Shown here: in pieces, positions 1 through 6,845 of the stretch | Position numbering within the stretch: the first letter of the stretch is position 1 | Layout of the letters: each line of letters opens with the position of its first letter | NCBI GenBank assembly: GCA_041178545.1 | Contig: JBEGVB010000057.1 | Coordinates: 1-8,068, forward strand | Direction of reading: 5' to 3' | From: JBEATZ01 sp041178545 | Lineage (GTDB): Bacteria > Planctomycetota > UBA1135 > UBA2386 | Length of the DNA stretch: 8,068 nt | The notes under the pieces: generated by a model | Seen by the model: the letters and a program-made list of their open reading frames with translations, nothing else | Told to the model about the DNA's origin: nothing | The model's database searches: none | Program-made: the position numbers and the translations under genes

Positions 1-312
1 GCCACCGCCGTGGACCACTGGGTCGACGAGCCAACCTCCCCTTCCTACAACCGCTGGGTGACCGGCAAGCCCGCGGTCTCCGCCGAGCGCATGCGGCGCG
101 ACGACGACCAGTACGAGGTCGGCTGCGTGCTGGAGTGGAACACCGAGGCGCCGGTCCCCGGCCGCGGCAGCGCCATCTTCTTCCACGTCTGGTCCGCACC
201 CACGGAGGCCACCTCCGGCTGCGTGGCCGTGGATGAAGCGAACGCGCGCGCCCTCCTCGCCCGCCTGCACGTGGACCTGAACCCCGTGTTCGTGGTCGGC
301 AACCCGGAGTGA
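1..312 (+). CDS. L,D-transpeptidase (YkuD domain), C-terminal part
   Basis: The reading frame is open from the first base and stops at TGA 310-312, so only the last 103 residues are visible and the true start lies outside the window. Seen: the stretch GSAIFFHVWSAP followed by TSGCVAVDE. This matches the catalytic core of YkuD-type L,D-transpeptidases, with His (codon 184-186) and the presumed nucleophile Cys (codon 220-222). The preceding HWVDEPTSPSYNRWV and the mid-domain Y/W/N pattern also fit the family. Known for the family: the Cys attacks a meso-diaminopimelate residue in a stem peptide to make 3-3 cross-links or attach proteins to peptidoglycan, in the periplasm. The usual Arg after GC(I/V) is Ala here, as in a GCVA-type subgroup. 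The signal peptide cannot be seen. It is 40 bp upstream of the transporter gene on the same strand, with no clear functional link. Confidence 0.82.
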   Translation, partial: ATAVDHWVDEPTSPSYNRWVTGKPAVSAERMRRDDDQYEVGCVLEWNTEAPVPGRGSAIFFHVWSAPTEATSGCVAVDEANARALLARLHVDLNPVFVVGNPE

Positions 313-331
313 CGCTGGCGCGGGCCGTGCG

Positions 332-350
332 GCGGCCTACCGTTGGCCGC
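332..350. repeat. GC inverted repeat just before the transporter start
   Basis: GCGGCC (332-337) and GGCCGC (345-350) are perfect 6-bp inverted arms around a 7-nt loop, TACCGTT. The repeat ends two bases before the ATG at 353 and 20 bases after the transpeptidase stop. It could be a weak terminator for the upstream gene (there is no T-tract), an operator, or chance in GC-rich DNA. The loop contains the TACCGT hexamer noted separately as a possible -10 element. Confidence 0.3.
338..343 (+). promoter_or_regulatory. Possible -10 element (TACCGT) of the transporter operon
   Basis: TACCGT fits the TAnnnT pattern of a -10 box and lies 9 nt before the ATG at 353. No Shine-Dalgarno sequence is visible before that ATG. 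A start site about 7-10 nt downstream would give a leaderless or nearly leaderless mRNA. No -35 box is recognisable. The response regulator at 8009 has a similar layout (CTAGGCT, 10 nt before its ATG). This is inference from two cases only. Confidence 0.25.
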
Positions 351-352
351 GC

Positions 353-2581
353 ATGAAGTTCTCCCCCTGGCGCACGGCAGTGCTTGTTGCGTGCCTTGCG
401 TTCCTCGCGGCGTGCAGCAGGCAGGTCCTCGACATCCAGAAGCCCGCCGATGCCAGCCATGCGCGCATCGGCGTGATGACGGGTTCGGTCGGCGAGGGCC
501 TGTCGCGCGCGCGCTACCCCAAGGCCTCGATCCAGTGCTTCGACGACATCATGGATGCCGTCGCTGCCGTGAAGGCAGGCCACCTCGATGCCATCGTCAC
601 GGCGTGGACCACGGCGTTCCAGGTGCGCAAGCGCAACCGGGACCTGCGCCTCGTCGAGGAGCCGCTGGAGATGGAGCAGATGTGCGCTGCCGTGAAGCTC
701 GGCAACGGGGCGCTGCTCGCCGACATCGATCGCGTGCTCGCTGCGCTGGCTGCCGACGGCACGCTTGCCGACATGAAGAAGCGCTGGGTCAAGGAGGACC
801 TGACGCCCTACGAGGAGCCGGAGCTCCAGCTGCCGCAGGCGGGCGAACCGCTGCGCATCGGCGTGTCGGCCACGCGCGAGCCCATCACGTTCGTGCGCGA
901 CGGCAAGGTGAGCGGCCACGACGGCGAACTCGCGCGCCGCATCGGCATGGCGCTCGGCCGCCCGGTCGAGTTCTCGGACATGAAGTTCCTGGCGCTCATC
1001 CCGGCCCTCGAGTCGGGCAAGATCGATGCCGTCGTCACCGGCATGAACGCCACCGACGAGCGCCGCAAGCGGGTCGCATTCTCGCAGCCCTATCTCGAGA
1101 ACCCGCAGGTGCTGCTGGTGCGCGACATCGGCAAGGCCACCGATCCTGCCCAGCAGCAGGCACCGACCGTCGAGTCCCTGCGCGCGCCCGGCACCCGCAT
1201 CGCGGTGCAGACGGGCACGGTCTACGACCTCTACGTGAAGGAGAAGTTCCCCGCGGCGACCGCGCTGCAGTTCTCCAACTACCCGGACGTCACGCTCGCG
1301 GTCGCCACCGGCAAGGCCGATGCGGGGCTCAGCGATGCCATCAGCCTCATCAGCGTGATGGAGTCCAACCCGGAGCTGGTGGTCGTGGGGCCGCCCATCT
1401 TCTCCTCCACGGTGAACGCGGGCTTCCGCAAGGGTGAGCCGCAACTGCGCGAGGAGTTCAACGCCATGCTGCGCGAGCTGCGTGCCGACGGCACCTACGC
1501 GCAGATGGTCGAGCGCTGGATGAAGCAGCGCAGCAAGGTCATGCCCGCGATCCCCAACCCGGGCACGAACGGCACCCTGACCGTCGGCACCTCCAGCTGG
1601 GGCCTGCCCTTCTGCGGCATGCAGGACGGCAAGCTCACCGGCTTCGACATGGAGCTGGCCGAGCGGCTTGCCGCGCGGCTCGGACGCAAGCTCGTGATCG
1701 CCGACCAGGAGTTCGCCGGCCTGATCGCGGCGCTCGTGAGCGGCAAGGTCGACGTGATCATCGCCGACATGTTCGGCACCGAGGAGCGCGCCAAGCAGAT
1801 CGACTTCTCGGATCCCTACTACGACCAGGACTCGGTGATCTTCGCGCGCCTCGAGGGCGGCAGCGCTGCGAGCGACAAGTCGTGGTGGCAGCGCCTCGGC
1901 GACAGCTTCGAGTCCAACATCCTGCACGAGAAGCGCTACCTGCTGCTCCTCGACGGCCTGTGGACCACCGCGCTCATTGCCGTGCTCGCCACCCTGTTCG
2001 GCACCGTGCTCGGTGCATTCGTTTGCTTTGCGCGCATGTCGCCGCGCAAGGTGCTGCAGCTGCCCGCGCGCGCCTACATCTCGGTGCTGCGCGGCATCCC
2101 GGTGCTCGTGCTGCTGATGCTCGTGTTCTACGTCGTGTTCGGCTCCGTCAACGTGAGCCCCGTGCTGATCGCCGTCCTCGCGTTCGGCATGAACTTCGCC
2201 GCCTACGTGTCCGAGATGTTCCGCGCCGGGCTCTCCAGCATCGACCGCGGCCAGCGCGAGGCAGGCGCGGCCATGGGCTTCTCCCAGGGCCAGACCTTCC
2301 GCTTCATCCTGTTGCCGCAGCTGATCCAGCGCGTGCTGCCGGTCTACAAGGGCGAGTTCATCTCCATGGTCAAGATGACCTCGATCGTGGGCTACATCGC
2401 CGTGCAGGACCTCACCAAGGCGAGCGACATCATCCGCAGCCGCACCTTCGACGCCTTCTTCCCGCTCATCATGGTGGCCGTCCTCTACTTCCTCATGTCC
2501 TGGCTCCTCGTGCAGGCGCTCGAGCACCTCGAACGGGTCACCGACCCGCGCCACCGCCGCGCCAAGGGAGGTGCCGCATGA
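353..2581 (+). CDS. Amino-acid ABC importer: tandem permuted substrate-binding halves fused to permease
   Basis: 742 aa. A lipoprotein signal is at 1-21 (hydrophobic core, lipobox L18-A-A-C21). Four binding half-domains of the SBP_bac_3 family follow: C-half (about 36-150), N-half (about 166-258), C-half (about 281-393), N-half (about 407-501). The permease spans about 520-735, with hydrophobic segments near 530-560, 574-598, 602-627 and 702-724. Its EAA loop is intact (E636-A-x4-G642, nine residues, I652-L-L-P655), where the ATPase docks. By alignment to HisJ, the carboxylate-binding Arg is kept in both N-halves (R237, R479). The amino-group-binding Asp is kept in the second C-half (D328) but is Ala (A84) in the first. 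Likely role: uptake of a polar amino acid or similar solute, with the binding domains tethered to the outer face of the inner membrane. The ATG at 353 is chosen because the lipobox follows directly. The gene overlaps the ATPase gene by ATGA. Substrate is not predictable. Confidence 0.9.
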   Translation: MKFSPWRTAVLVACLAFLAACSRQVLDIQKPADASHARIGVMTGSVGEGLSRARYPKASIQCFDDIMDAVAAVKAGHLDAIVTAWTTAFQVRKRNRDLRLVEEPLEMEQMCAAVKLGNGALLADIDRVLAALAADGTLADMKKRWVKEDLTPYEEPELQLPQAGEPLRIGVSATREPITFVRDGKVSGHDGELARRIGMALGRPVEFSDMKFLALIPALESGKIDAVVTGMNATDERRKRVAFSQPYLENPQVLLVRDIGKATDPAQQQAPTVESLRAPGTRIAVQTGTVYDLYVKEKFPAATALQFSNYPDVTLAVATGKADAGLSDAISLISVMESNPELVVVGPPIFSSTVNAGFRKGEPQLREEFNAMLRELRADGTYAQMVERWMKQRSKVMPAIPNPGTNGTLTVGTSSWGLPFCGMQDGKLTGFDMELAERLAARLGRKLVIADQEFAGLIAALVSGKVDVIIADMFGTEERAKQIDFSDPYYDQDSVIFARLEGGSAASDKSWWQRLGDSFESNILHEKRYLLLLDGLWTTALIAVLATLFGTVLGAFVCFARMSPRKVLQLPARAYISVLRGIPVLVLLMLVFYVVFGSVNVSPVLIAVLAFGMNFAAYVSEMFRAGLSSIDRGQREAGAAMGFSQGQTFRFILLPQLIQRVLPVYKGEFISMVKMTSIVGYIAVQDLTKASDIIRSRTFDAFFPLIMVAVLYFLMSWLLVQALEHLERVTDPRHRRAKGGAA
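2566..2573 (+). promoter_or_regulatory. Ribosome binding site of the ATPase gene
   Basis: GGGAGGTG lies inside the 3' end of the permease gene. The GGAGG core (2567-2571) is 6 nt before the ATG at 2578. This strong site fixes the ATPase start and suggests independent ribosome entry in addition to coupling through the ATGA overlap. It is one of the few clear Shine-Dalgarno sequences in the window. Confidence 0.75.
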
Positions 2582-3669
2582 TCCGCGTCCAGGGACTCAC
2601 CAAGGCGTACGGCAACCAGTTCGTGCTCAAGGGCCTCGACGTCGAGATCCAGAAGGGCGAGGTCGTTGCCGTCATCGGCCCGTCGGGCACCGGCAAGAGC
2701 ACCTTCCTCCGCTGCCTCAACCTGCTCGAGCGCCCCACCGCAGGCCGCATCGAGGTCTTCGGCGTCGACTCCCTCGACCCGCGCACCAACGTCCCGGCGC
2801 TGCGCCAGCGCATGAACATGGTGTTCCAGGCCTTCCACTGTTTCGAGCACCTCACCGTGCTCGAGAACGTGACGCTCGCGCCCATGAAGCTGAAGGGCAT
2901 GTCGCGTGCCGAGGCCGAGCAGAAGGCCCACGAACTGCTGCGCACCGTCGGCCTCGCCGAGCGCGCCCACCACCTGCCCGACGAGCTGTCGGGCGGCCAG
3001 AAGCAGCGCGTCGCCATCGCGCGCTGCCTCGCCATGGCGCCCGACGTCATCCTCTTCGACGAGCCCACCTCCGCCCTCGACCCCACCATGGTCAACGAGG
3101 TGCTTGCCGTCATCCAGAAGCTCGCACGCGACGGCATGACCATGGTCGTCGTCACCCACGAGATGGAGTTCGCGCGCCACGTCGCCAACCGCGTCCTCTT
3201 CATGGACCAGGGCGTCATCGTGGAGTCGGGGCCGCCCCACGAGGTGCTCGACAACCCGCAGAACGAGCGCACCAAGGCCTTCCTGCAGCACGTCCGCAAG
3301 TACCAGCGGCAGCTCACCTCGGTCCACTTCGACCTCTACCGCCTCAACGCCGAGATCGAGCAGTTCTGCGACCGCCAGCTCCTGCCCAAGGAGCCGCGCA
3401 TGGACCTGCTGCTGCTGGCCGAGGAACTCCTCGCGCTGCACAAGACGGCGCTCGCGGACTTCGTCGTCGACGTGTCGGTCGCGTACGCCGAGAAGACCGG
3501 CACGCTCACGCTCGTGCTCGAGTCCGCCGACAACGGCACCGACCCGCTGGCCCCGCGCGCGGACGACGACGGCCTCGGCCTGCGCCTCGCACGCGGTGTC
3601 GCAGAGCGGCTGGAGCGCACGGTGAAGGACGGCCGCAGCCGCGTCGAAGCCGTCGTGAAGACGGCGTGA
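2578..3669 (+). CDS. PAAT-family ABC transporter ATPase with a C-terminal RsbW/GHKL-like extension
   Basis: 363 aa, against about 240-250 for the usual GlnQ/HisP-type ATPase. Residues 1-243 carry every expected motif: Walker A GPSGTGKS (34-41), Q-loop Q84, signature LSGGQ (137-141), Walker B ILFDE (158-162), D-loop SALD (165-168) and switch H194. It should power the importer encoded just upstream, whose stop overlaps this start (ATGA). The extra segment, about 245-363, looks like an HATPase_c_2/RsbW-type fold: a helical lead-in, AEELL (281-285) at the N-box, ADNGTDPL (317-324) at the D-x-G box, and DGLGLRLARGV (331-341) at the G2 box. The Asn expected about four residues after the N-box Glu is L287, so nucleotide binding by this tail is doubtful. 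The tail might be a regulatory or partner-binding module. The ATPase call is secure; the tail assignment comes from motif reading only. Confidence 0.93.
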   Translation: MIRVQGLTKAYGNQFVLKGLDVEIQKGEVVAVIGPSGTGKSTFLRCLNLLERPTAGRIEVFGVDSLDPRTNVPALRQRMNMVFQAFHCFEHLTVLENVTLAPMKLKGMSRAEAEQKAHELLRTVGLAERAHHLPDELSGGQKQRVAIARCLAMAPDVILFDEPTSALDPTMVNEVLAVIQKLARDGMTMVVVTHEMEFARHVANRVLFMDQGVIVESGPPHEVLDNPQNERTKAFLQHVRKYQRQLTSVHFDLYRLNAEIEQFCDRQLLPKEPRMDLLLLAEELLALHKTALADFVVDVSVAYAEKTGTLTLVLESADNGTDPLAPRADDDGLGLRLARGVAERLERTVKDGRSRVEAVVKTA

Positions 3670-3724
3670 GGATGGCTGCGTCCCACGCGCGACACCGCCG
3701 TGCCGTCGGGTGCAGCCGGACCGT

Positions 3725-3806
3725 TCCTGCCCCATTCCGGCCCTCCCGGCTTGACCCGTCGGGTGGTTGCGTTCCACTGGCCGTGCCTCACACGACTGGG
3801 GCAGGA
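3725..3806. repeat. 10-bp perfect inverted repeat with 62-nt spacer
   Basis: TCCTGCCCCA (3725-3734) is exactly inverted as TGGGGCAGGA (3797-3806). The pair occupies the 169-bp gap between the ATPase and the methyltransferase genes. Inside the spacer is an 11-bp odd palindrome, ACCCG-T-CGGGT (3754-3764). The structure could be a long-loop transcript hairpin, a pair of protein-binding sites, or a small element remnant. There is no T-tract, so it is not a typical terminator. A -35-like TTGACC (3751-3756) is present without a convincing -10 box. Confidence 0.4.
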
Positions 3807-3838
3807 CCTGACCGCGCACGGCCACCGAGGCCGCATCG

Positions 3839-4636
3839 ATGACACACGGCACCGGACCAGACCCGAGCCCAGACCCAGCTGTGCCCCAGCGCGGTCGGGC
3901 CATGGGTCCGGACCCCGCAGCCCCTCGCGATGCGCAGCCTCACTGCGACGACCAAGTCTCTCGGATCATGCATGACTACGCGTCGCTGGAGCCCGGCCAA
4001 GGCGATGCCTGGAACCCCGTGGCTGCCGAGCCGGAGGTGGTCCACCGCGTCGCCCTGTTCCGCGCCGTGGTCTCCGCCCTGCGCGCGAGCGGCAGGCCGA
4101 TGGAAGCCCTGCGTGTCCTCGACGTCGGCTGCGGGACCGGACGCTCTTCCCGCATGTACGTCGACCTCGGCATCGACCCGGGCAACATCCACGGGATCGA
4201 CGTGCGGCCCAACGCGGTGGAGGCTGCGCGGCGACTCCACCCGGGCATCCAGTTCTCGGTCCCACCCCCCAGCGATTCCCTGTGCACCGGATCCCGGAGC
4301 AACTGGGTGCACGTGAGCACGGTCTTCTCCTCGGTACCGACGGCCCACTACCGGAAGACGCTGGCGAAACGGATCCTCGACACGCTGCCTGCCGGAGGTC
4401 TGGTCTTCTACTTCGACCGGCTCAAGGCCAACGAGTTCGCCGGCGGCGATGCACTGTCGGCTGCAACGCTGTTCCCCGGACTCGAACCGCTCTACCGCCA
4501 AAGCTTCATCACTTGGAGACTGCGGCAGGAACTCGCCCCGCGCGATGTCTCCCGCCTCAAGCTCGCCTACTGCCGCCTCAAGGACGCACTCGGGCTGCTC
4601 GCCCCCACGCACGAGGCCGTGTTGCTGCGGAAGTGA
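3839..4636 (+). CDS. Class I SAM-dependent methyltransferase
   Basis: 265 aa. Motif I is textbook (VLDVGCGTG, 93-101), followed by the post-I acidic residue in HGID (D121), which should hold the ribose hydroxyls of S-adenosylmethionine. Later segments (NWVHVSTVFSSV near 155-166, TLPAGGLVFYFDR near 182-194) fit strands 4 and 5 of the Rossmann-like fold. The protein is probably soluble, and the substrate cannot be told. Start choice: ATG 3839 has GAGG (3827-3830) 8 nt upstream. In-frame ATGs at 3902 and 3968 have no such site, yet residues 1-43 are Pro-rich and look unconserved, so a start at 3968 (MHDYASLEPG) is possible. It lies 169 bp after the transporter pair, so it is probably a separate unit. 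The best guess among methyltransferase types is small-molecule or glycan-linked, but this is weak. Confidence 0.85.
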   Translation: MTHGTGPDPSPDPAVPQRGRAMGPDPAAPRDAQPHCDDQVSRIMHDYASLEPGQGDAWNPVAAEPEVVHRVALFRAVVSALRASGRPMEALRVLDVGCGTGRSSRMYVDLGIDPGNIHGIDVRPNAVEAARRLHPGIQFSVPPPSDSLCTGSRSNWVHVSTVFSSVPTAHYRKTLAKRILDTLPAGGLVFYFDRLKANEFAGGDALSAATLFPGLEPLYRQSFITWRLRQELAPRDVSRLKLAYCRLKDALGLLAPTHEAVLLRK

Positions 4637-4746
4637 CAGTGGTGGCGGGGGGCCGACCCGGGCAAATGGGTGACAGCGGAAACTGCCTGCGGCCCTGACG
4701 GGCCTGCAACAAACTAAACTCTCGGTCTAGTTTCGTGTGATGCCGG
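4637..4746. other. Intergenic stretch with weak hairpins
   Basis: No gene is seen here. Two small inverted repeats lie in this gap. GGCCC (4691-4695) and GGGCC (4700-4704) form a GC stem around TGAC. AAACTA (4711-4716) and TAGTTT (4728-4733) form an AT stem around 11 nt, and AAACT is also repeated directly at 4711-4715 and 4716-4720. Either could help end transcription of the methyltransferase gene, but no run of T follows the GC stem, so a classical intrinsic terminator is not supported. Confidence 0.35.
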
Positions 4747-5037
4747 TCAAACGCCGAAACAGCAGTCGCCCGATGCGAGCGTCACCAGCATGGGACCGAC
4801 GTGCACGCCAAGACCGTGGACAACGCGAGTCGCCTCCACCAAAGCATCCAGTTCACGGCGCCGCCGCAGGACCTGCCGGTCGATCGAACTCTCCAGGTCG
4901 AGGATGCGGTCCGGCTCCAGGCGGCGCGCGAGCGTGGTCTTGCCACACTGCCGGGGCATGAGGAGCCCGGCGATGGGGCTCCGGGAGAGTGCCTGCCGCA
5001 GTTCCCAAGCTCGTTCGGAACGGCGCATCGAGACCAT
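4747..5037 (-). pseudogene. Remnant of an AAA-type ATPase gene (N-terminal fragment)
   Basis: 96 codons from ATG at 5037 to TGA at 4747. The first half, through LMPRQCGKTTLARRLEP and RILDLE, resembles the start of the AAA ATPases that usually pair with a DUF4143 domain (typical core GPRQxGKTTLA, then a DLE strand). Those proteins are normally around 400 residues, so most of the ATPase core and all of the C-terminal domain are missing. The first Gly of Walker A is replaced by Met. After about residue 60 the family pattern is lost, and the tail uses many T-ending codons unlike the GC-ending codons of neighbouring genes. This is best read as a decayed, truncated copy. A short functional protein is possible but unlikely. 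Family assignment rests on the short Walker region only. Confidence 0.5.
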
Positions 5038-5181
5038 GACCTTGAAAAGTCGGAACTGGATTCCGTCTTTTCACTTTCAAGCGCAAGCCATTTTACAAAA
5101 GCACTTTACAACGAACCCTAGCTCCAAGTTCCCCGCGGTCCAAGCCCACCGCGGCACCCAAATCCCGCCAGCACACCGCCC
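5038..5181. promoter_or_regulatory. AT-rich patch with tandem TTTACAA, upstream of the ATPase remnant
   Basis: This stretch is strikingly AT-rich for the window. TTTACAA occurs at 5092-5098 and 5105-5111, a 13-bp period (TTGTAAA on the minus strand). A related CACTTTCAA lies at 5072-5080, and TTTT-AC-AAAA (5091-5100) is an inverted repeat. Its place 55-75 bp before the remnant's start suits an old promoter or operator region read on the minus strand, but no convincing -35/-10 pair with 16-18 bp spacing was found. The part 5121-5181 shows nothing recognisable. It also separates the remnant from the convergent-side end of the gene at 5182. Confidence 0.35.
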
Positions 5182-6768
5182 CTAGTCGATCCGCACCACC
5201 ACCGGCTCTGCCATCCCGGGCGCGGCCTCGAAGCCGAGCCTGCCGCGCAACCGCCCGCCCCCGTCGTGGACCCGCACCGTGCAACGGCCTGGCTCCAGGT
5301 ACAGCACCACCGACCTGCCAGCGAGCCCGCGCAAGGTGAGGAGCCCGGTTGCGGCCTGGACGCGCAACTGCAACCACCGCAGTTCCACTGGCCCCGCGGC
5401 ATCCGCGACCACCAGTTCGACCCGTGCGAACGGCGGCTCGTCTGCTGCTTGCAGCACCGTCGTCGTGCCCCGGACCACCTCCACCTCGCGGCGGCGACGC
5501 GCAGGGTCGAGCCCGGTGAGCGGACTCGGCGCGACCACGTGCCTGCCCGCGGGGAGCACGACGCGCACTGGCCCTGCTGCGGGTTGCAGCGTGCGCTGCC
5601 ATCCCGAGACCTGGCCCTCCTGCACGAGCGCCACCGTCGTGGGGTACGCCGCTTGGAGTTCGAGCGTGCCCAACTCCAACGACGGCGCGAACGCGTGGCT
5701 CACGATGTCGCCCACCGTGACGTTCGCGAGCGGCACCAGCGGTGTCCTGAGCTCGGCACTGCTGCCGTCGACGAGGGCCACCTGCACCTGCAACTGCGCG
5801 GGCACCGCGCGCCCGACCCGCGGCGTGCCGAACCAGAGCCCGAGGTGCGCAAAGGCACTGCCGACCTCGCGCAGCCGCGCCCGCGCCTCCTCCGCCACCG
5901 CGCCCGCCGCAGCAGGCAGTTCGTCCAGCTCCTGGGGGATCGCACGCGAGAACGCGCAGAAGTGGGCGACCTGCTCGTTGGGGACGTTGGTCGCATTGAC
6001 GATGCCCACGGCGCTCACGAGGACCGGCACGAGCCGCAGGTCGAGTTGCCGCTCGCCTGCAACCGTCGTGCGCAGCACCTCGTGCACGCCGCCGTGTTCT
6101 GCCTCGTGCGAGGCGACGAAGCCGAACTTGCGCGCGACCACCTGGACCGGGCCACCGTGGGGCAGCTCCACCACGAACGTCCCGTCCGCACCCGTGCGCG
6201 CGGAGCCGAGCAGCCCGTCCTCGCGCAGACCGGCATGCCTGCCGTCGTGCACGGCAACCGCCACGTCGCCCACCGGAACACCGAGATGGTCGACGACCGT
6301 GCCGCGCACCGAGGCCGTGCGGTGCAGGGTGAGTTCCCGTGTGCCATGCCCCAGGTCGTCGTCGGTGAGCACGTGCACCGTGGGCCGGTGGCCGGGGTGA
6401 GAAGCCGTCAGCACCTGCCCCGCCGCGAGTTGCTCCAACGGCAGCAGGCCGATGCCACCTGCGTTGGTTGTCACGGTGGCTTCGCGCGTGGTCACGCTCG
6501 CCCCGGCAAGCGGACGCCCCTCACCGTCGACCACTCGGGCCACCCACTGCAGGGCCTCGGTGCGGGCGGGTGCGGGAGCAGGACTCGCGCCCGCGCCAAC
6601 CACGCCCGCCTCGTCCACGGCACGCGCCGGACTGCGGTCGAGAACGCCTGGCAACGGCGTGCCGCCGCCCTCGGACTGCGGCCACAGCCACCAGCCTATA
6701 GCCATGGCCGCCACGACCACGGGGACGAGCCAACGTGCGGAGGGCCTGCTGCGGGTGTCACGTTCCAT
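5182..6768 (-). CDS. Membrane-anchored protein with two carboxypeptidase-regulatory-like domains
   Basis: 528 aa. A short basic N-terminus precedes one hydrophobic segment (about 13-29, WLVPVVVAAMAIGWWLW) that acts as a signal anchor. An Ala/Pro-rich linker (about 33-70) follows. Residues about 75-150 (VARVVDGEGRPLAGASVTT) and about 152-245 (ASVRGTVVDHLGVPVGDVAV, then TGADGTFVVELP) each show the G-x-V-x-D-x-x-G-x-P-[VL]-x-x-[AV] pattern of CarboxypepD_reg beta-sandwich domains. The remaining 280 residues are beta-rich and Val/Leu-rich but unrecognised, possibly further sandwich domains. No peptidase or other catalytic motif is visible. Likely location: anchored in the inner membrane, facing the periplasm. 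Role unknown; such domains usually serve adhesion or protein binding. The ATG at 6768 has at most a weak purine stretch (AAGAGA) before it. It lies 117 bp downstream of the mipA-like gene on the same strand and may be co-transcribed. Confidence 0.8.
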   Translation of the reverse strand: MERDTRSRPSARWLVPVVVAAMAIGWWLWPQSEGGGTPLPGVLDRSPARAVDEAGVVGAGASPAPAPARTEALQWVARVVDGEGRPLAGASVTTREATVTTNAGGIGLLPLEQLAAGQVLTASHPGHRPTVHVLTDDDLGHGTRELTLHRTASVRGTVVDHLGVPVGDVAVAVHDGRHAGLREDGLLGSARTGADGTFVVELPHGGPVQVVARKFGFVASHEAEHGGVHEVLRTTVAGERQLDLRLVPVLVSAVGIVNATNVPNEQVAHFCAFSRAIPQELDELPAAAGAVAEEARARLREVGSAFAHLGLWFGTPRVGRAVPAQLQVQVALVDGSSAELRTPLVPLANVTVGDIVSHAFAPSLELGTLELQAAYPTTVALVQEGQVSGWQRTLQPAAGPVRVVLPAGRHVVAPSPLTGLDPARRRREVEVVRGTTTVLQAADEPPFARVELVVADAAGPVELRWLQLRVQAATGLLTLRGLAGRSVVLYLEPGRCTVRVHDGGGRLRGRLGFEAAPGMAEPVVVRID

Positions 6769-6845
6769 GCTGGGTCTCTTGCGAGTACGAGGCGGGGATA
6801 TTCCACGAACCCCGGCCCTTGGAACAGCCCACGCCGGGTGACCAG

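Noticed and set aside
1882..2577. Frame running into the ATPase from upstream, which would give a 595-residue protein
   Set aside because: The upstream part is an Arg/Ala/His-rich shadow of the permease gene. The strong GGAGG before ATG 2578 and the ATGA overlap fix the true start.
2485..3903. Minus-strand open frame of 472 codons opposite the ATPase
   Set aside because: It lies opposite the ATPase gene, which has all its motifs in order, and its own translation is low-complexity (Glu/Val/Leu/His/Gly).
4691..4704. GGCCC-TGAC-GGGCC as a rho-independent terminator
   Set aside because: The stem is only 5 bp and no T-run follows, so it is kept only as a note on the intergenic stretch.
4801..5121. 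Plus-strand frame of 106 codons opposite the ATPase remnant
   Set aside because: There is no ribosome site and no recognisable pattern. The minus strand carries the Walker-type motif, so this frame is a shadow.
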